Source of the DNA: Bacteroidota bacterium
GTDB taxonomy: Bacteria; Bacteroidota; Bacteroidia; Bacteroidales; Dysgonomonadaceae
DNA length: 45,935 nucleotides
Assembly: GCA_023622765.1 (NCBI GenBank)
Contig: JAMNYO010000032.1
Span: forward strand, 1 to 45,935
Direction: 5' to 3'
The translations under genes and the position numbers were made by a program. The notes under the pieces are model-generated. The model ran no database searches and was not told the origin of the DNA. It worked only from the letters and a program-made list of their open reading frames with translations. Of this stretch, positions 1 through 8,387 are shown piece by piece. Every line of letters starts with the position of its first letter. Within the stretch, counting starts at the first letter, position 1.

Positions 1-1
1 C

Positions 2-853
2 AAGCCGGACGTCGCGGTGGGGGTAGGAGGGTACGCTAGTGGCCCCACCCTGAAGGCGGCGGCCGCGAAAGGGGTGCCCACGCTTATACAGGAGCAAAAC
101 TCCTACGCCGGGGTGACCAACCGAATGCTGGCGAAGCAGGCGAACACCATCTGCGTGGCGTACGAGGGGATGGAGAAGTTCTTCCCGAAGGAGAAGATCG
201 TGCTGACCGGCAATCCCTGTCGGCAAGACCTGGTGATCTCCGACGAGAACCGCCGGAAAGGGTACACCTTCTTCGGTCTTGACCCTGATAAAAAGACGAT
301 CCTGATGGTGGGCGGCAGCTTGGGCGCCCGAACGTTGAACGAGAGTATCGTCAAGGCATTCCCGCTGTTGCTGGGAAATCCAGATGTGCAGGTTATCTGG
401 CAATGTGGTAAGTATTATTACGACAAGATGCAACAACTACAGACGGAAGGGAAGATTCCGGGCAACGTGCGGCTGCTTGACTTCGTAACGAGGATGGACT
501 ACGCATACTCGGTGGCCGATCTCGTTATTTCACGTGCGGGTGCGGGCTCCATCTCGGAGTTCAGCCTGCTGAAAAAGGTGGTGATCTTGGTTCCCTCGCC
601 CAACGTAGCGGAAGATCACCAGACGATGAACGCACGGGCGTTGGTCGACAGAGAGGCCGCGGTGATGGTGACGGATCACTTGGCTCCCGATACCCTGTAC
701 GAGACGGCACTGGGGTTGCTAAGGGACGATGAGCGGCGACAAAGGCTGAGCGAGAATATTGCGCGCATGGCGCGGCATGATTCGGCGGAACAGATCGTGG
801 ATGAGATCGAGAAGTTGTTGCTCAATCAACACGCAATCAGGGATGTTAAGTAA
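2..853 (+). CDS. murG: MurG, UDP-GlcNAc:lipid I GlcNAc transferase (5' end cut off by window)
   Basis: MurG adds GlcNAc to lipid I on the inner face of the cytoplasmic membrane, making lipid II for peptidoglycan. The reading frame is open from base 2, and the GTG at 17 is an internal valine, so the N-terminal part lies outside the window. Visible family features are the glycine-rich GVGGYASGP stretch at the start, the IQEQNSYAG motif, a GGSLGARTLN nucleotide-binding loop opening the C-terminal Rossmann domain, and SRAGAGSISEF near the UDP-GlcNAc site. It is followed after 33 bp by murC on the same strand, the usual order in the Bacteroidota division cluster. The visible part is intact. Identification is firm. 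Confidence 0.95.
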   Translation, partial: KPDVAVGVGGYASGPTLKAAAAKGVPTLIQEQNSYAGVTNRMLAKQANTICVAYEGMEKFFPKEKIVLTGNPCRQDLVISDENRRKGYTFFGLDPDKKTILMVGGSLGARTLNESIVKAFPLLLGNPDVQVIWQCGKYYYDKMQQLQTEGKIPGNVRLLDFVTRMDYAYSVADLVISRAGAGSISEFSLLKKVVILVPSPNVAEDHQTMNARALVDREAAVMVTDHLAPDTLYETALGLLRDDERRQRLSENIARMARHDSAEQIVDEIEKLLLNQHAIRDVK

Positions 854-886
854 GAAACGACATTCGGGAAGAGGCACGGGTACGGG

Positions 887-2287
887 ATGTTAAACTGTTA
901 CGCGAAAATGGAATACAGTGCGATCTATTTTATAGGCATTGGTGGGATTGGGATGAGCAACCTGGCCCGCTACTTCCTTTCCAAGGGGAAGCGAGTTGGT
1001 GGGTACGACCGGGTGGAGACGAAACTTACTCGTCAACTGCAACGGGAGGGAGCATTTGTTCATTACCTGGACGACCCGGGAGCTATCCTCGTAGAGTTTA
1101 CCGACAAAAAACAGACGTTGGTGGTGTACACCCCGGCTGTGCCGACATCGCACCGCGAACTCACCTTTTTCCAGCGCGAGGGGTTCACCGTTCTCAAGCG
1201 GGCGCAACTGCTGGGTGAGGTAACCCGGGCCAGCGATGCGGTTTGTGTGGCGGGCACGCACGGGAAGACCACCGTGTCGAGCATGACCGCCCACCTGCTC
1301 AAGCAGTCGAAAATCGACTGTAGCGCCTTCCTTGGGGGAGTTTTGAAAAATTACGACAGCAACCTGCTGTTGTCTGACACCAGCCCCATCACGGTGGTGG
1401 AGGCGGACGAGTACGACCGGTCGTTTCATTGGCTGAACCCCTGGATCGCGATCATCACCTCGGCTGACCCCGATCACCTGGACATCTACGGTACCGCCGA
1501 AGCGTACCGGGAGAGTTTCGAGAAGTTTACCTCGCTGGTGCGCCCCGACGGGCATCTCTTGCTGAAGAAGGGGGCACCGGTAACCCCCCACGTTGGGCGT
1601 GGCGTGAAGGTATGGAGTTACTCCGAATCGGAAGGCGATTACCACGCGGAGAACATACGAGTAGGCCAGGGGGAGGTCGTTTTCGACTTCGTCTCCCCGA
1701 AAGGGAGGATTCGTGACGTGTCGCTGGGTGTACCGGTAAGGATTAACGTGGAAAACGGGGTGGCGGCCATGGCCGCGGCAGAGCTATGCGGGGTTACCCC
1801 TGACGAGGCACGTGCGGCCATGCGGTCGTTTAAAGGGGCGGAGCGCCGGTTCGACGTTCGGATCAAGACTGATCGGTTGGTTTTCATTGACGACTACGCG
1901 CATCACCCCAACGAGTTGTCGGCCGCCATCCGATCGATACAGGCGCTATACCCCGACAGGAAACTGACCGCCATCTTTCAACCCCACCTCTACTCCCGTA
2001 CCCGGGATTTTACCGACCAGTTCGCGGAGAGCCTTTCGCTACCCGATGAGGTGATCCTGCTCGATATTTACCCGGCCCGGGAGGAGCCGATAGCAGGGGT
2101 TTCCAGTGAAATTATTTTTAACAAGATACGCTCTGCGCGAAAGTGGCTTTGCACGAAAGGGGAATTGCTGGATCGGCTTCGCGATATACCCGTGGAGGTG
2201 CTGGTGACTTTTGGGGCTGGCGATATCAGCGAGATGTTGCCCGATATCGAGCGTTTGTTAAGGGAAAAATACGGAGACGGTATGTAA
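887..2287 (+). CDS. murC: MurC, UDP-N-acetylmuramate--L-alanine ligase
   Basis: MurC is the ATP-dependent cytoplasmic ligase that adds L-Ala to UDP-MurNAc, the first peptide step of wall precursor synthesis. The 466-residue product is normal for the family. It has the N-terminal FIGIGGIGMS Rossmann loop (about residues 15-24), the ATP-binding GTHGKTT loop (about 123-129), the central EADEYDRSF stretch and a C-terminal DDYAHHP motif. The ATG at 887 follows a purine-rich GGGAAGAGG about 12 bp upstream. An in-frame ATG at 908 would also keep the whole first domain but has no comparable upstream signal. It lies 33 bp after murG and 62 bp before ftsQ, with no ddl gene between, which is common in this phylum. 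Confidence 0.96.
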   Translation: MLNCYAKMEYSAIYFIGIGGIGMSNLARYFLSKGKRVGGYDRVETKLTRQLQREGAFVHYLDDPGAILVEFTDKKQTLVVYTPAVPTSHRELTFFQREGFTVLKRAQLLGEVTRASDAVCVAGTHGKTTVSSMTAHLLKQSKIDCSAFLGGVLKNYDSNLLLSDTSPITVVEADEYDRSFHWLNPWIAIITSADPDHLDIYGTAEAYRESFEKFTSLVRPDGHLLLKKGAPVTPHVGRGVKVWSYSESEGDYHAENIRVGQGEVVFDFVSPKGRIRDVSLGVPVRINVENGVAAMAAAELCGVTPDEARAAMRSFKGAERRFDVRIKTDRLVFIDDYAHHPNELSAAIRSIQALYPDRKLTAIFQPHLYSRTRDFTDQFAESLSLPDEVILLDIYPAREEPIAGVSSEIIFNKIRSARKWLCTKGELLDRLRDIPVEVLVTFGAGDISEMLPDIERLLREKYGDGM

Positions 2288-2308
2288 GCAGGATACGCAA
2301 ACTTTGTG

Positions 2309-2316
2309 TATCTTTG
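2309..2316 (+). promoter_or_regulatory. Possible -7 element upstream of ftsQ
   Basis: TATCTTTG matches the Bacteroidota -7 consensus TAnnTTTG and lies 33 bp before the ftsQ start, just after the murC stop. I do not see a good TTTG -33 element 19-21 bp upstream, so this is a weak internal promoter call. Confidence 0.3.
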
Positions 2317-2349
2317 CGTATGGTGTAGCTGTCACACCAAAGAATCGGA

Positions 2350-3084
2350 TTGATGAAGAGAATTCTGCTCGTGTTGGCCGCGCTCGCGGTGATAGGGTAC
2401 CTGTTTTTCTCGGCGAAACACTTTCGTGAATCGTCGAAAAACCGCTTGTGCGAACGCTTCGAAGTGGTGGTGAAAGACAGTGTGCGAACGGCATTCGTGC
2501 GTGCCCACGAAATCGAGGCGCTGGTAAAGAGACACGGTCTCTATCCCGTTGGGAAGCCGTTTTCTGAGGTGAACACGTTGGCCATTCGGGATACGATCAT
2601 GTCAAACCGACTGGTGGAGTCGGTCGAGGTGTACACCACGTCGAAAGGTTTCGTGGTGGCTAGTATCCGCCAACGTGAACCGGTGCTGAGGGTCATCTCC
2701 GATACCAAGGGGAGCTTCTACGTGGATGATGATCGGCAGATTATGCCGGTATCGCCGGACTTTACCGTCTACGTGCCACTCGCCACGGGTGCCATCGGGG
2801 AGGAGATGGCCAAGAACGAGCTCTACGACTTCGCGATGTTCCTGCATCGAGATGCTCATTGGAACGCCTGGATCGAGCATATCGCGGTGAGGGGTAACGG
2901 TGACGTGGTGTTGATTCCCCGCGCGGGTGACTTTCAGGTGGTGATGGGAAGCCTTCACGACTACCCCGCCAAGCTCGCGAAACTGGCCCGTTTCGTGGAC
3001 GAGGGGCTGAACGTGGTGGGGTGGAATCGCTACTCTGAGATCAACCTGAAGTACGATAACCAGGTGGTCTGCACGAAAAAATGA
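2350..3084 (+). CDS. ftsQ: FtsQ/DivIB-type cell division protein
   Basis: FtsQ is a bitopic inner-membrane divisome protein that links early and late division proteins through its periplasmic part. The product has 244 residues. A short cytoplasmic start is followed by one membrane segment (about residues 4-22), then a POTRA-like region beginning near residue 40 (VRTAFVRAHEIEALVKRHG) and a beta domain. Sequence conservation in FtsQ is low, so the call rests on topology, the POTRA-like stretch and position between murC and ftsA. Two ATGs in a row (2350 and 2353) are possible starts. The stop overlaps the ftsA start in an ATGA, which implies translational coupling. Confidence 0.88.
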   Translation: MMKRILLVLAALAVIGYLFFSAKHFRESSKNRLCERFEVVVKDSVRTAFVRAHEIEALVKRHGLYPVGKPFSEVNTLAIRDTIMSNRLVESVEVYTTSKGFVVASIRQREPVLRVISDTKGSFYVDDDRQIMPVSPDFTVYVPLATGAIGEEMAKNELYDFAMFLHRDAHWNAWIEHIAVRGNGDVVLIPRAGDFQVVMGSLHDYPAKLAKLARFVDEGLNVVGWNRYSEINLKYDNQVVCTKK

Positions 3085-4454
3085 AAACAAAGCATATTGA
3101 CCAAAATAGTATGACGCAATCAGGATTTATAGCCGCGATAGATTTGGGAACCCACTCGATTAAGGGGGTAGTGGGGCGCAAGAACGAGAACAACGTGGTC
3201 TCGATTATCACGAGCGGTGAACAACCCTCGAGCAACTGCATCCGTCGGGGGATGGTGTACAATATTGAGGAGACCGGCGCCAACGTCAGAAGGCTGATCA
3301 CGATGTTGGAAAACAGCATGGGACGGAAGATCGGGAAGGTGTACGTGGCGCTGGGGGGACAGTCGCTCCGCTCCATGGAGTTCACGAAGTCCATCGAGCT
3401 GTCACCCGGCGAGATGGTCTTTGAAGAGATGATCGAGAGATTACACGAATCGGCCGAGCAATTTGTGCCGGAACTCGCGCGGACTTACGCTGTGGCTGAT
3501 GTGGAGTATTTTGTTGATGGCAAACCGGAACGGAAGCCTGTTGGGATTACCGGTTACCGCGTAGAGGCTAACTTTAAGCTTATCACGGGTCGCCCCAACC
3601 TGTTGGGAAACATAGAGAAGAGCATTTCCGGGAAAGCAGAACTGCCCATCGCACGATATATCGTGGGGGCTTTGGCTACCGCCGCGGCCACGTTAAGCGA
3701 TGAGGAGAAAGATCTGGGGTGCGCTTTGGTTGATTTCGGGGCGGGTACCACCACCCTGTCGGTTTACAAGGGGGGCATCCTGCGTTCGATGATCGTGATT
3801 CCGTTTGGTGGCAAGACCATCACGAGAGACATACGTGCGCTGAACTTCACCGAGAGTGACGCGGAGCAGCTGAAAATCAAGTACGGGAAGGCTATGAAGA
3901 AGCAAGAGACTCCCTTTTTGGCTTCCCCGTTCTCGGAGAAACCCGACGTGGATATGTCGCAATTAAACCGGGTGATCGAGATGAGGCTCGACGAGATCAC
4001 GGCCAACCTTAAAGAGCAAATCAAGCTTTCGGGCTACGAAGGGGAGAGCCTGGGGGCCGGTTTGTTCATCACGGGCGGTGCCTCCCAGCTGGAGAACCTG
4101 GATGCTTACCTGGAACAGAAGCTGAAAATGTCGGTACGATGTGCCACCGTGAAAAAAACGCTGGTTAACAACGCTCCCGAATTGGTCAACGACCCATCCT
4201 ACACGCGGGTATTGGGCATGTTGTTGCTGGGAGATGAGGATTGTGAGCATAAAGAGGTGCAAAATCCAAAAGAGTATGAGGAGTACGAAGAGGGGCAAGA
4301 TACACGCTCCCCCCGAACCCCTCGAACCCCGTGGGGACGCGGTGATAAAACGAAAAAACCTAAGAAGGAGAAGGAGAAAGAGAAGGAAGGTGGTGGCTTT
4401 TTTTCGAATATGGAGAGTTTTTTCGGGAATATGTTTTCGGAGGATGACGAATAG
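3081..4454 (+). CDS. ftsA: FtsA, actin-like divisome protein and FtsZ membrane anchor
   Basis: FtsA is an ATP-binding actin homologue that tethers FtsZ to the inner membrane and recruits later division proteins. The product has 457 residues. The phosphate-1 motif IDLGTHSIKG lies near residues 20-29, VDFGAGTTTLSV forms the phosphate-2 loop (about 219-230), and FITGGASQLENL is the adenosine motif (about 330-341). After the fold ends there is a long charged linker rich in Lys and Glu (about residues 400-440), then a short amphipathic end, FFSNMESFFGNMF, that fits a membrane-targeting helix. Such a linker is often seen in Bacteroidota FtsA. The start overlaps the ftsQ stop by 4 bp; ftsZ follows after 34 bp. 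Confidence 0.96.
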   Translation: MKTKHIDQNSMTQSGFIAAIDLGTHSIKGVVGRKNENNVVSIITSGEQPSSNCIRRGMVYNIEETGANVRRLITMLENSMGRKIGKVYVALGGQSLRSMEFTKSIELSPGEMVFEEMIERLHESAEQFVPELARTYAVADVEYFVDGKPERKPVGITGYRVEANFKLITGRPNLLGNIEKSISGKAELPIARYIVGALATAAATLSDEEKDLGCALVDFGAGTTTLSVYKGGILRSMIVIPFGGKTITRDIRALNFTESDAEQLKIKYGKAMKKQETPFLASPFSEKPDVDMSQLNRVIEMRLDEITANLKEQIKLSGYEGESLGAGLFITGGASQLENLDAYLEQKLKMSVRCATVKKTLVNNAPELVNDPSYTRVLGMLLLGDEDCEHKEVQNPKEYEEYEEGQDTRSPRTPRTPWGRGDKTKKPKKEKEKEKEGGGFFSNMESFFGNMFSEDDE

Positions 4455-4488
4455 GGTGATAATGTTGAACAGGTAAAGGATCAATCGA

Positions 4489-5781
4489 ATGGATAACGAT
4501 ATATTGGATTTTCAAATAGATAGCCATACCGGTGCCATCATTAAGGTGATTGGCGTGGGTGGCGGAGGGGGCAACGCGGTCAACCACATGTACGAGGGGG
4601 GGATACACGATGTCTCTTTTGCCCTTTGTAATACCGACAACCAAGCACTGATGCAGTCGCCGGTTCCGGTGAAAGTGCAGTTGGGACAGAACACTACCGG
4701 GGGGTTGGGTGCGGGTAACCAACCGAATGTTGCACAAGAGGCCGCGGAAGAGAGCATCAAGTTGATCGAGGAGCTACTGCAAGATGGTACGCGCATGGCT
4801 TTCATCACCGCGGGTATGGGCGGTGGAACCGGAACGGGTGCCGCCCCCGTGGTGGCCCGCGTGGCCAAGGGGATGGGAATCCTCACCGTGGGCATCGTGA
4901 CCATCCCCTTCGTGTTCGAGGGCGAGCGAAAGATCGTCCAAGCCCTTAAGGGGGTGGAGGAGATCGCGAAGAACGTGGACGCGTTGCTGGTGATCAACAA
5001 TGAACGGCTTCGGGATATTTACAGCGACCTCACGATGATGAACGCGTTCGCGAAGGCCGACGACACCCTGGCAACTGCCGCTAAAAGTATCGCCGAGATT
5101 ATCACGGTACACGGGCATGTGAACCTCGACTTTGCCGATGTGAATACCACCCTCAAGGATGGTGGGGTCGCGATCATGAGCAGCGGGCTGGGGAAAGGTG
5201 AAGATCGCGTAAATGAAGCCATCCACAACGCGTTGCACTCTCCTTTACTGAACAACAACGACGTGTTTAGCGCCAAGAAGATCCTAATCAACCTCACGTT
5301 TGGTGAGGAACACCCGTTGATGATGGAGGAGATGAACTCCCTGCACGACTTCATGTCGAAATTCCGAAGTGAAATAGAGGTGATCTGGGGAGCTGCGGTC
5401 GACAACTCGTTGGGTGAAGAGGTCAAGGTGACCATCCTTGCCACCGGTTTCTCGATTACCAGCGTGCCCGGCATCGAGGAGCAACGGGCTTTGGAAAGTG
5501 AAGAAGATAGGAAAAAGCGTCTGGCTGAGTTGGAAGAGCAACGTGAACAGGAGAGAAAGAATAAGAAGTTGATAGAGACGTACTACGGAAAGGCAGGCCT
5601 GGAATCGCTCGAGGCGCATAACTACCGGCAGGAGCCATTCGTGCTGACGCTGGAGGAGTTGGACGATGATAAGATATTGGAAGCGCTGGAGAAGACCCCC
5701 GTGTTCAAGCGGGAGCGTGACTTTAATCCCCGTGCCTATCAGGCGGACGTACCACGGCGACCCACGACCCTGTTCGATTGA
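4489..5781 (+). CDS. ftsZ: FtsZ, tubulin-like cell division GTPase
   Basis: FtsZ polymerises with GTP into the cytokinetic ring at midcell. The 430-residue product has the N-terminal GVGGGGGNAVNHM nucleotide loop (about residues 22-34), the tubulin signature GGGTGTGAAP (111-120), the NNERL stretch and a T7-like NLDFADV segment that completes the GTPase site of the neighbouring subunit. After the globular domain comes a charged helical linker (about 335-365) and a C-terminal tail ending RRPTTLFD, the likely docking peptide for FtsA. The gene closes the division cluster; the next two genes run on the opposite strand. No defect is visible. Confidence 0.97.
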   Translation: MDNDILDFQIDSHTGAIIKVIGVGGGGGNAVNHMYEGGIHDVSFALCNTDNQALMQSPVPVKVQLGQNTTGGLGAGNQPNVAQEAAEESIKLIEELLQDGTRMAFITAGMGGGTGTGAAPVVARVAKGMGILTVGIVTIPFVFEGERKIVQALKGVEEIAKNVDALLVINNERLRDIYSDLTMMNAFAKADDTLATAAKSIAEIITVHGHVNLDFADVNTTLKDGGVAIMSSGLGKGEDRVNEAIHNALHSPLLNNNDVFSAKKILINLTFGEEHPLMMEEMNSLHDFMSKFRSEIEVIWGAAVDNSLGEEVKVTILATGFSITSVPGIEEQRALESEEDRKKRLAELEEQREQERKNKKLIETYYGKAGLESLEAHNYRQEPFVLTLEELDDDKILEALEKTPVFKRERDFNPRAYQADVPRRPTTLFD

Positions 5782-5787
5782 TAATAC

Positions 5788-5820
5788 CGCGAACGGTTGA
5801 ATACCCGTTCACGACAATTT
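5788..5820 (+). terminator. Possible ftsZ terminator
   Basis: A 9-bp stem with one mismatch (5788-5796 with 5805-5813, 8-nt loop) lies 6 bp after the ftsZ stop. Only a short T tract (ACAATTTT) follows, so termination strength is uncertain. Confidence 0.4.
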
Positions 5821-5860
5821 TGCATCTTTATGCTCTTTGTGGTGGAGTACCTGTAGCCCA

Positions 5861-6616
5861 CTAACCACCTGTGCGTGTTTGCCTCACGTACGGTTCGTGT
5901 TCTTTTTTGAATCGCTTGTCGATCAGGTTGTTTTTTCTCGCTCTTTTTTCGAGCTTTTTGAGTTCGTTATCTCTCTTCTTGTCGTTGTTAAACTCGGTCG
6001 TCAGCAAGATGACGGAGAGTGTCTCATCGTCAATCTCCTTGAATTCAAAGACTACGGTTTTGTCTTCGATCACCTCGTAGTCGGCTAACCTCACCAGGTA
6101 GTCGTGCCCGGGGGCGTAATCGATTGTGACCGTGTTGTAACCCATTCCAGAGACGGTTATGGTTCCCAGTTTCGCAATATTCGGCAAGTAAATCATGCCG
6201 TTGCTTCCCGTGACGTGTCCTTCCGGTTCTTTGCGCGAAACCTTATCGGGTTCAACCAGGATTCCCCGGATCGGGTAGTTGTTCAGTCCCACCACCTTTA
6301 TGACGCAGGTATCCTCGCGAGAACCTTTCAGTTCCTGGAACGTGGCTTTCGCACCGGGGTACCCCGTGGTATGCACCAAGAGGAAATTCCTCTCTCTTTC
6401 GTACGTCCCCACTCCCGTTTGTATCGAGGATAGTCCCCCGAAATCGCTGACTCGGAATATGACTTGATCTCCTTGAAAAACCAGTGAATCTGTCCCGTTC
6501 GTGTAGGTGCCACTCAACGTTTGGGCGGCCACGGGTGTTCCGGAAAACAGTATGGAGAGGAACAGTGGTATGGAAACCAACAACGGCACGGAGGCCGATA
6601 ACAGATTATTTTGCAT
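5861..6616 (-). CDS. Unrecognised secreted protein with beta-rich domain and charged tail
   Basis: I do not recognise this 251-residue protein. It starts with a signal peptide of about 31 residues ending in an AAQ cleavage site, so it is probably periplasmic or exported. Residues of about 33-110 form short beta-type repeats (LSGTYTNGTDSLVFQGDQVIF). Residues of about 110-185 resemble a small carboxypeptidase-regulatory or transthyretin-like beta fold (GHVTGSNGMIYLPNI followed by TITVSGMGY). The last 45 residues are highly charged, mostly Lys, Arg, Asp and Glu. It reads opposite to ftsZ and in the same direction as the next secreted protein at 6742-7407. A TACATTTG -7-like box (6637-6644, minus strand) lies just upstream. 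No catalytic motif is visible. Confidence 0.6.
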   Translation of the reverse strand: MQNNLLSASVPLLVSIPLFLSILFSGTPVAAQTLSGTYTNGTDSLVFQGDQVIFRVSDFGGLSSIQTGVGTYERERNFLLVHTTGYPGAKATFQELKGSREDTCVIKVVGLNNYPIRGILVEPDKVSRKEPEGHVTGSNGMIYLPNIAKLGTITVSGMGYNTVTIDYAPGHDYLVRLADYEVIEDKTVVFEFKEIDDETLSVILLTTEFNNDKKRDNELKKLEKRARKNNLIDKRFKKEHEPYVRQTRTGG

Positions 6617-6636
6617 GACGATAACAAGTTAATACA

Positions 6637-6644
6637 CAAATGTA
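6637..6644 (-). promoter_or_regulatory. Possible -7 element of the 5861-6616 gene
   Basis: On the minus strand this reads TACATTTG, a full match to TAnnTTTG, and would give a 5' leader of only about 15 nt. A -33 TTTG is not evident. Confidence 0.3.
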
Positions 6645-6741
6645 CCACTAATTTTCATCATTGGGAAAAGTGAAACGTTAAAAGAGTACCAGGTAGGGGC
6701 ATCTATTAATGGTAATATCATGCTCAAGCGTTTATTGTGCA

Positions 6742-7407
6742 TCACTGCTGAATCGCGTAGTTATAGAGTTGGAACACCTCATCCACCGAATTGAAGTCGA
6801 TCTCCTGTTCCTGTATGTACGATTCGAGGCTTGACCTCATGGCCTTGGGAAAGGCTTTTAAAAAGCTGCGTTGGTTGTAGAAACTTCGGCTCCTCTTTCC
6901 AACCTTTACTTCATAGGTTTTGTCTACCCTTGTTACAACGCTGCTTTTCGCTTGAGCCCGGCTGATAACGCCTTGTCCGGGGATACCGGAATAGCTGGCT
7001 ACCGCTGCTGTCTCTGTTGTGCCACCGTACGTGATTTTATCGGGTGCCTTCCTTTTTTGGGCCGAGTAGTGAACATGAAATTTGGGCTCTGCCTGGATGA
7101 TTTCAATCGCTTCGCCTGTTGATGGCAGGAAAATCCTCTTTCCAAAATGCAGCGCCACGACGAGCCCAGGCTCAGAGAACTCTTTCTCCAACTGATCGGA
7201 AGGATCTATGAAGACGTACTGGCCGGTAACGAGGTTGAAATTCAATGGCACGGCAAATTGCCTGCCATCACTGTAAAAGACGGTGCCATCCTGGAACTCC
7301 TCGAACAGGTAACGCGGGGTAGAAGAATTTATTTGAGCGTAAGCGAAGGTCGTATGGGCTGCCCAAAGTAAACATAAAACAAGAAAAAGTGATAAACGCG
7401 GTTTCAT
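6742..7407 (-). CDS. Unrecognised secreted protein
   Basis: A 221-residue protein of unknown function. The first 25 residues form a signal peptide with a likely cleavage after AYA. The mature part begins with a beta-rich half (FEEFQDGTVFYSDGRQFAVPLNF, about residues 34-57) and a segment on data-like loops around residues 60-110. It ends with a helical half containing FYNQRSFLKAFP and an acidic tail. The combination of a small secreted beta domain with a C-terminal helix is seen in many Bacteroidota envelope proteins, but I see no motif that fixes a function. It may be co-transcribed with the 5861-6616 gene (125 bp between them), although that gene has its own -7-like box. Confidence 0.6.
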   Translation of the reverse strand: MKPRLSLFLVLCLLWAAHTTFAYAQINSSTPRYLFEEFQDGTVFYSDGRQFAVPLNFNLVTGQYVFIDPSDQLEKEFSEPGLVVALHFGKRIFLPSTGEAIEIIQAEPKFHVHYSAQKRKAPDKITYGGTTETAAVASYSGIPGQGVISRAQAKSSVVTRVDKTYEVKVGKRSRSFYNQRSFLKAFPKAMRSSLESYIQEQEIDFNSVDEVFQLYNYAIQQ

Positions 7408-7751
7408 CTTTCGGTTATTTTATCAAAAAATCATTCAATTATCGAGTGAAAACATGGGGCACATTTCCATCGGATGATTTGTTCATCAAATATAGGCCAA
7501 ATCACCGGGCTTTCATGCTCCGGTAGTGCTAATCTTTTTTAAAACCCCTGTTATCACTTGACATCAAACACTTGGTAGTTTGAGATTGCTCCTTGACAAG
7601 ATGATTCAGTCTAAAAAAACGGAGGGTGGACTTGTTGCCAACCCACCCTCCATTGTTTAGGCGTTATTCAACGTTATCTAACATAGGGTAAAAGTTAATA
7701 TCTACCCATGTGAGATTTGGTCTTGAATGTTACAACAGATCGTAGCGTTAC
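7408..7751. other. Intergenic stretch between secreted protein and SusCD operon end
   Basis: This 344-bp gap holds the 5' region of the 6742-7407 gene, with a TATATTTG box on the minus strand at 7487-7494 that could be its -7 element, and the SusCD operon terminator at 7611-7651. I see no small ORF or RNA gene in the rest. Confidence 0.5.
7611..7651 (-). terminator. Rho-independent terminator of the SusCD operon
   Basis: A perfect 9-bp stem (7621-7629 with 7643-7651, GGAGGGTGG/CCACCCTCC) is followed on the minus strand by a run of seven T. It lies about 100 bp after the stop of the third operon gene. Confidence 0.85.
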
Positions 7752-8368
7752 CTATCCCGGGTAGAATACCACCCTGACCTCGTAAAGGCGAGTGTGTTGC
7801 GAAACCCCTTCGGGGAGGTACGCGATATTCTTCACGAGGTAACGTTGGGGCTTGGAGAAGTCACCCGGTTTCCCCAACTCTGTTGCGCCATCTATCCTTT
7901 CAACGATACAGTCCCAGGGGTTCACAAGGACGATCTCCCCGATTACTTCGTTTTTCCTAACGGGTAGGTTTACTTGCTCTGAACGGTTGTTTTCCGGATT
8001 TACCAGTTTGAAATCGCCCGTGAACTTGCTCCCGTCAAACAGGAAGCCCTTGTTGGGGCGGGCTTAACCACTTGACCGTTGCTGAGCGTGACCGCCTTGT
8101 CGGTTTCATTCTTCCAAGTATCGGCAGAGGTGCCTATTAACTGGGTGTTCATGTAGTTATCCACCCATTGGTTCCAGTTCACGGCAAAGATCTTGTTCTC
8201 GAACAGCTCCCTCGCCCTCACGTCAAACCGTGTAGCTTCTACCTGCGTGTAGGTCGATTCGGGCGCCTCTTCATAGACCAGTCCCCTTTCACAGCTTGCC
8301 AAGGTCCAGACCGCACAAAACAGGATTGTCCCGGCCCCTATTTTCTTCAGTAATTTATCTTTCAACAT
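7752..8368 (-). pseudogene. SusCD-associated lipoprotein with a one-base frameshift
   Basis: The first frame (8368 to about 8055) encodes a lipoprotein signal with the lipobox LASC (Cys about residue 26) and then a domain with FAVNWNQWVDNYMN. Reading continues into a premature stop near 8000. The minus frame next to it stays open from about 8055 to the stop at 7752 and encodes protein-like sequence (FLFDGSKFTGDFKLVNPEN, then YEVRVVFYPG at the end). The total of 617 nt is one base short of 206 codons. Adding one C to the CCCC run (GGGG at 8055-8058 on the plus strand) joins the halves as VVKPAPNKGFLFDG. It is the third gene of the SusCD operon, 19 bp after susD, the place for an auxiliary surface lipoprotein. 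Family not recognised. Sequencing error and true mutation are both possible. Confidence 0.65.
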
Positions 8369-8387
8369 GGTTGTAATTATTTATTCA

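Noticed and set aside
890-1645. Long minus-strand ORF of 251 codons opposite murC
   Set aside because: It is the antisense shadow of a strongly conserved gene and has no recognisable domain.
5837-6088. Plus-strand ORF after ftsZ
   Set aside because: It is antisense to the secreted protein at 5861-6616, which has a signal peptide and a better composition.
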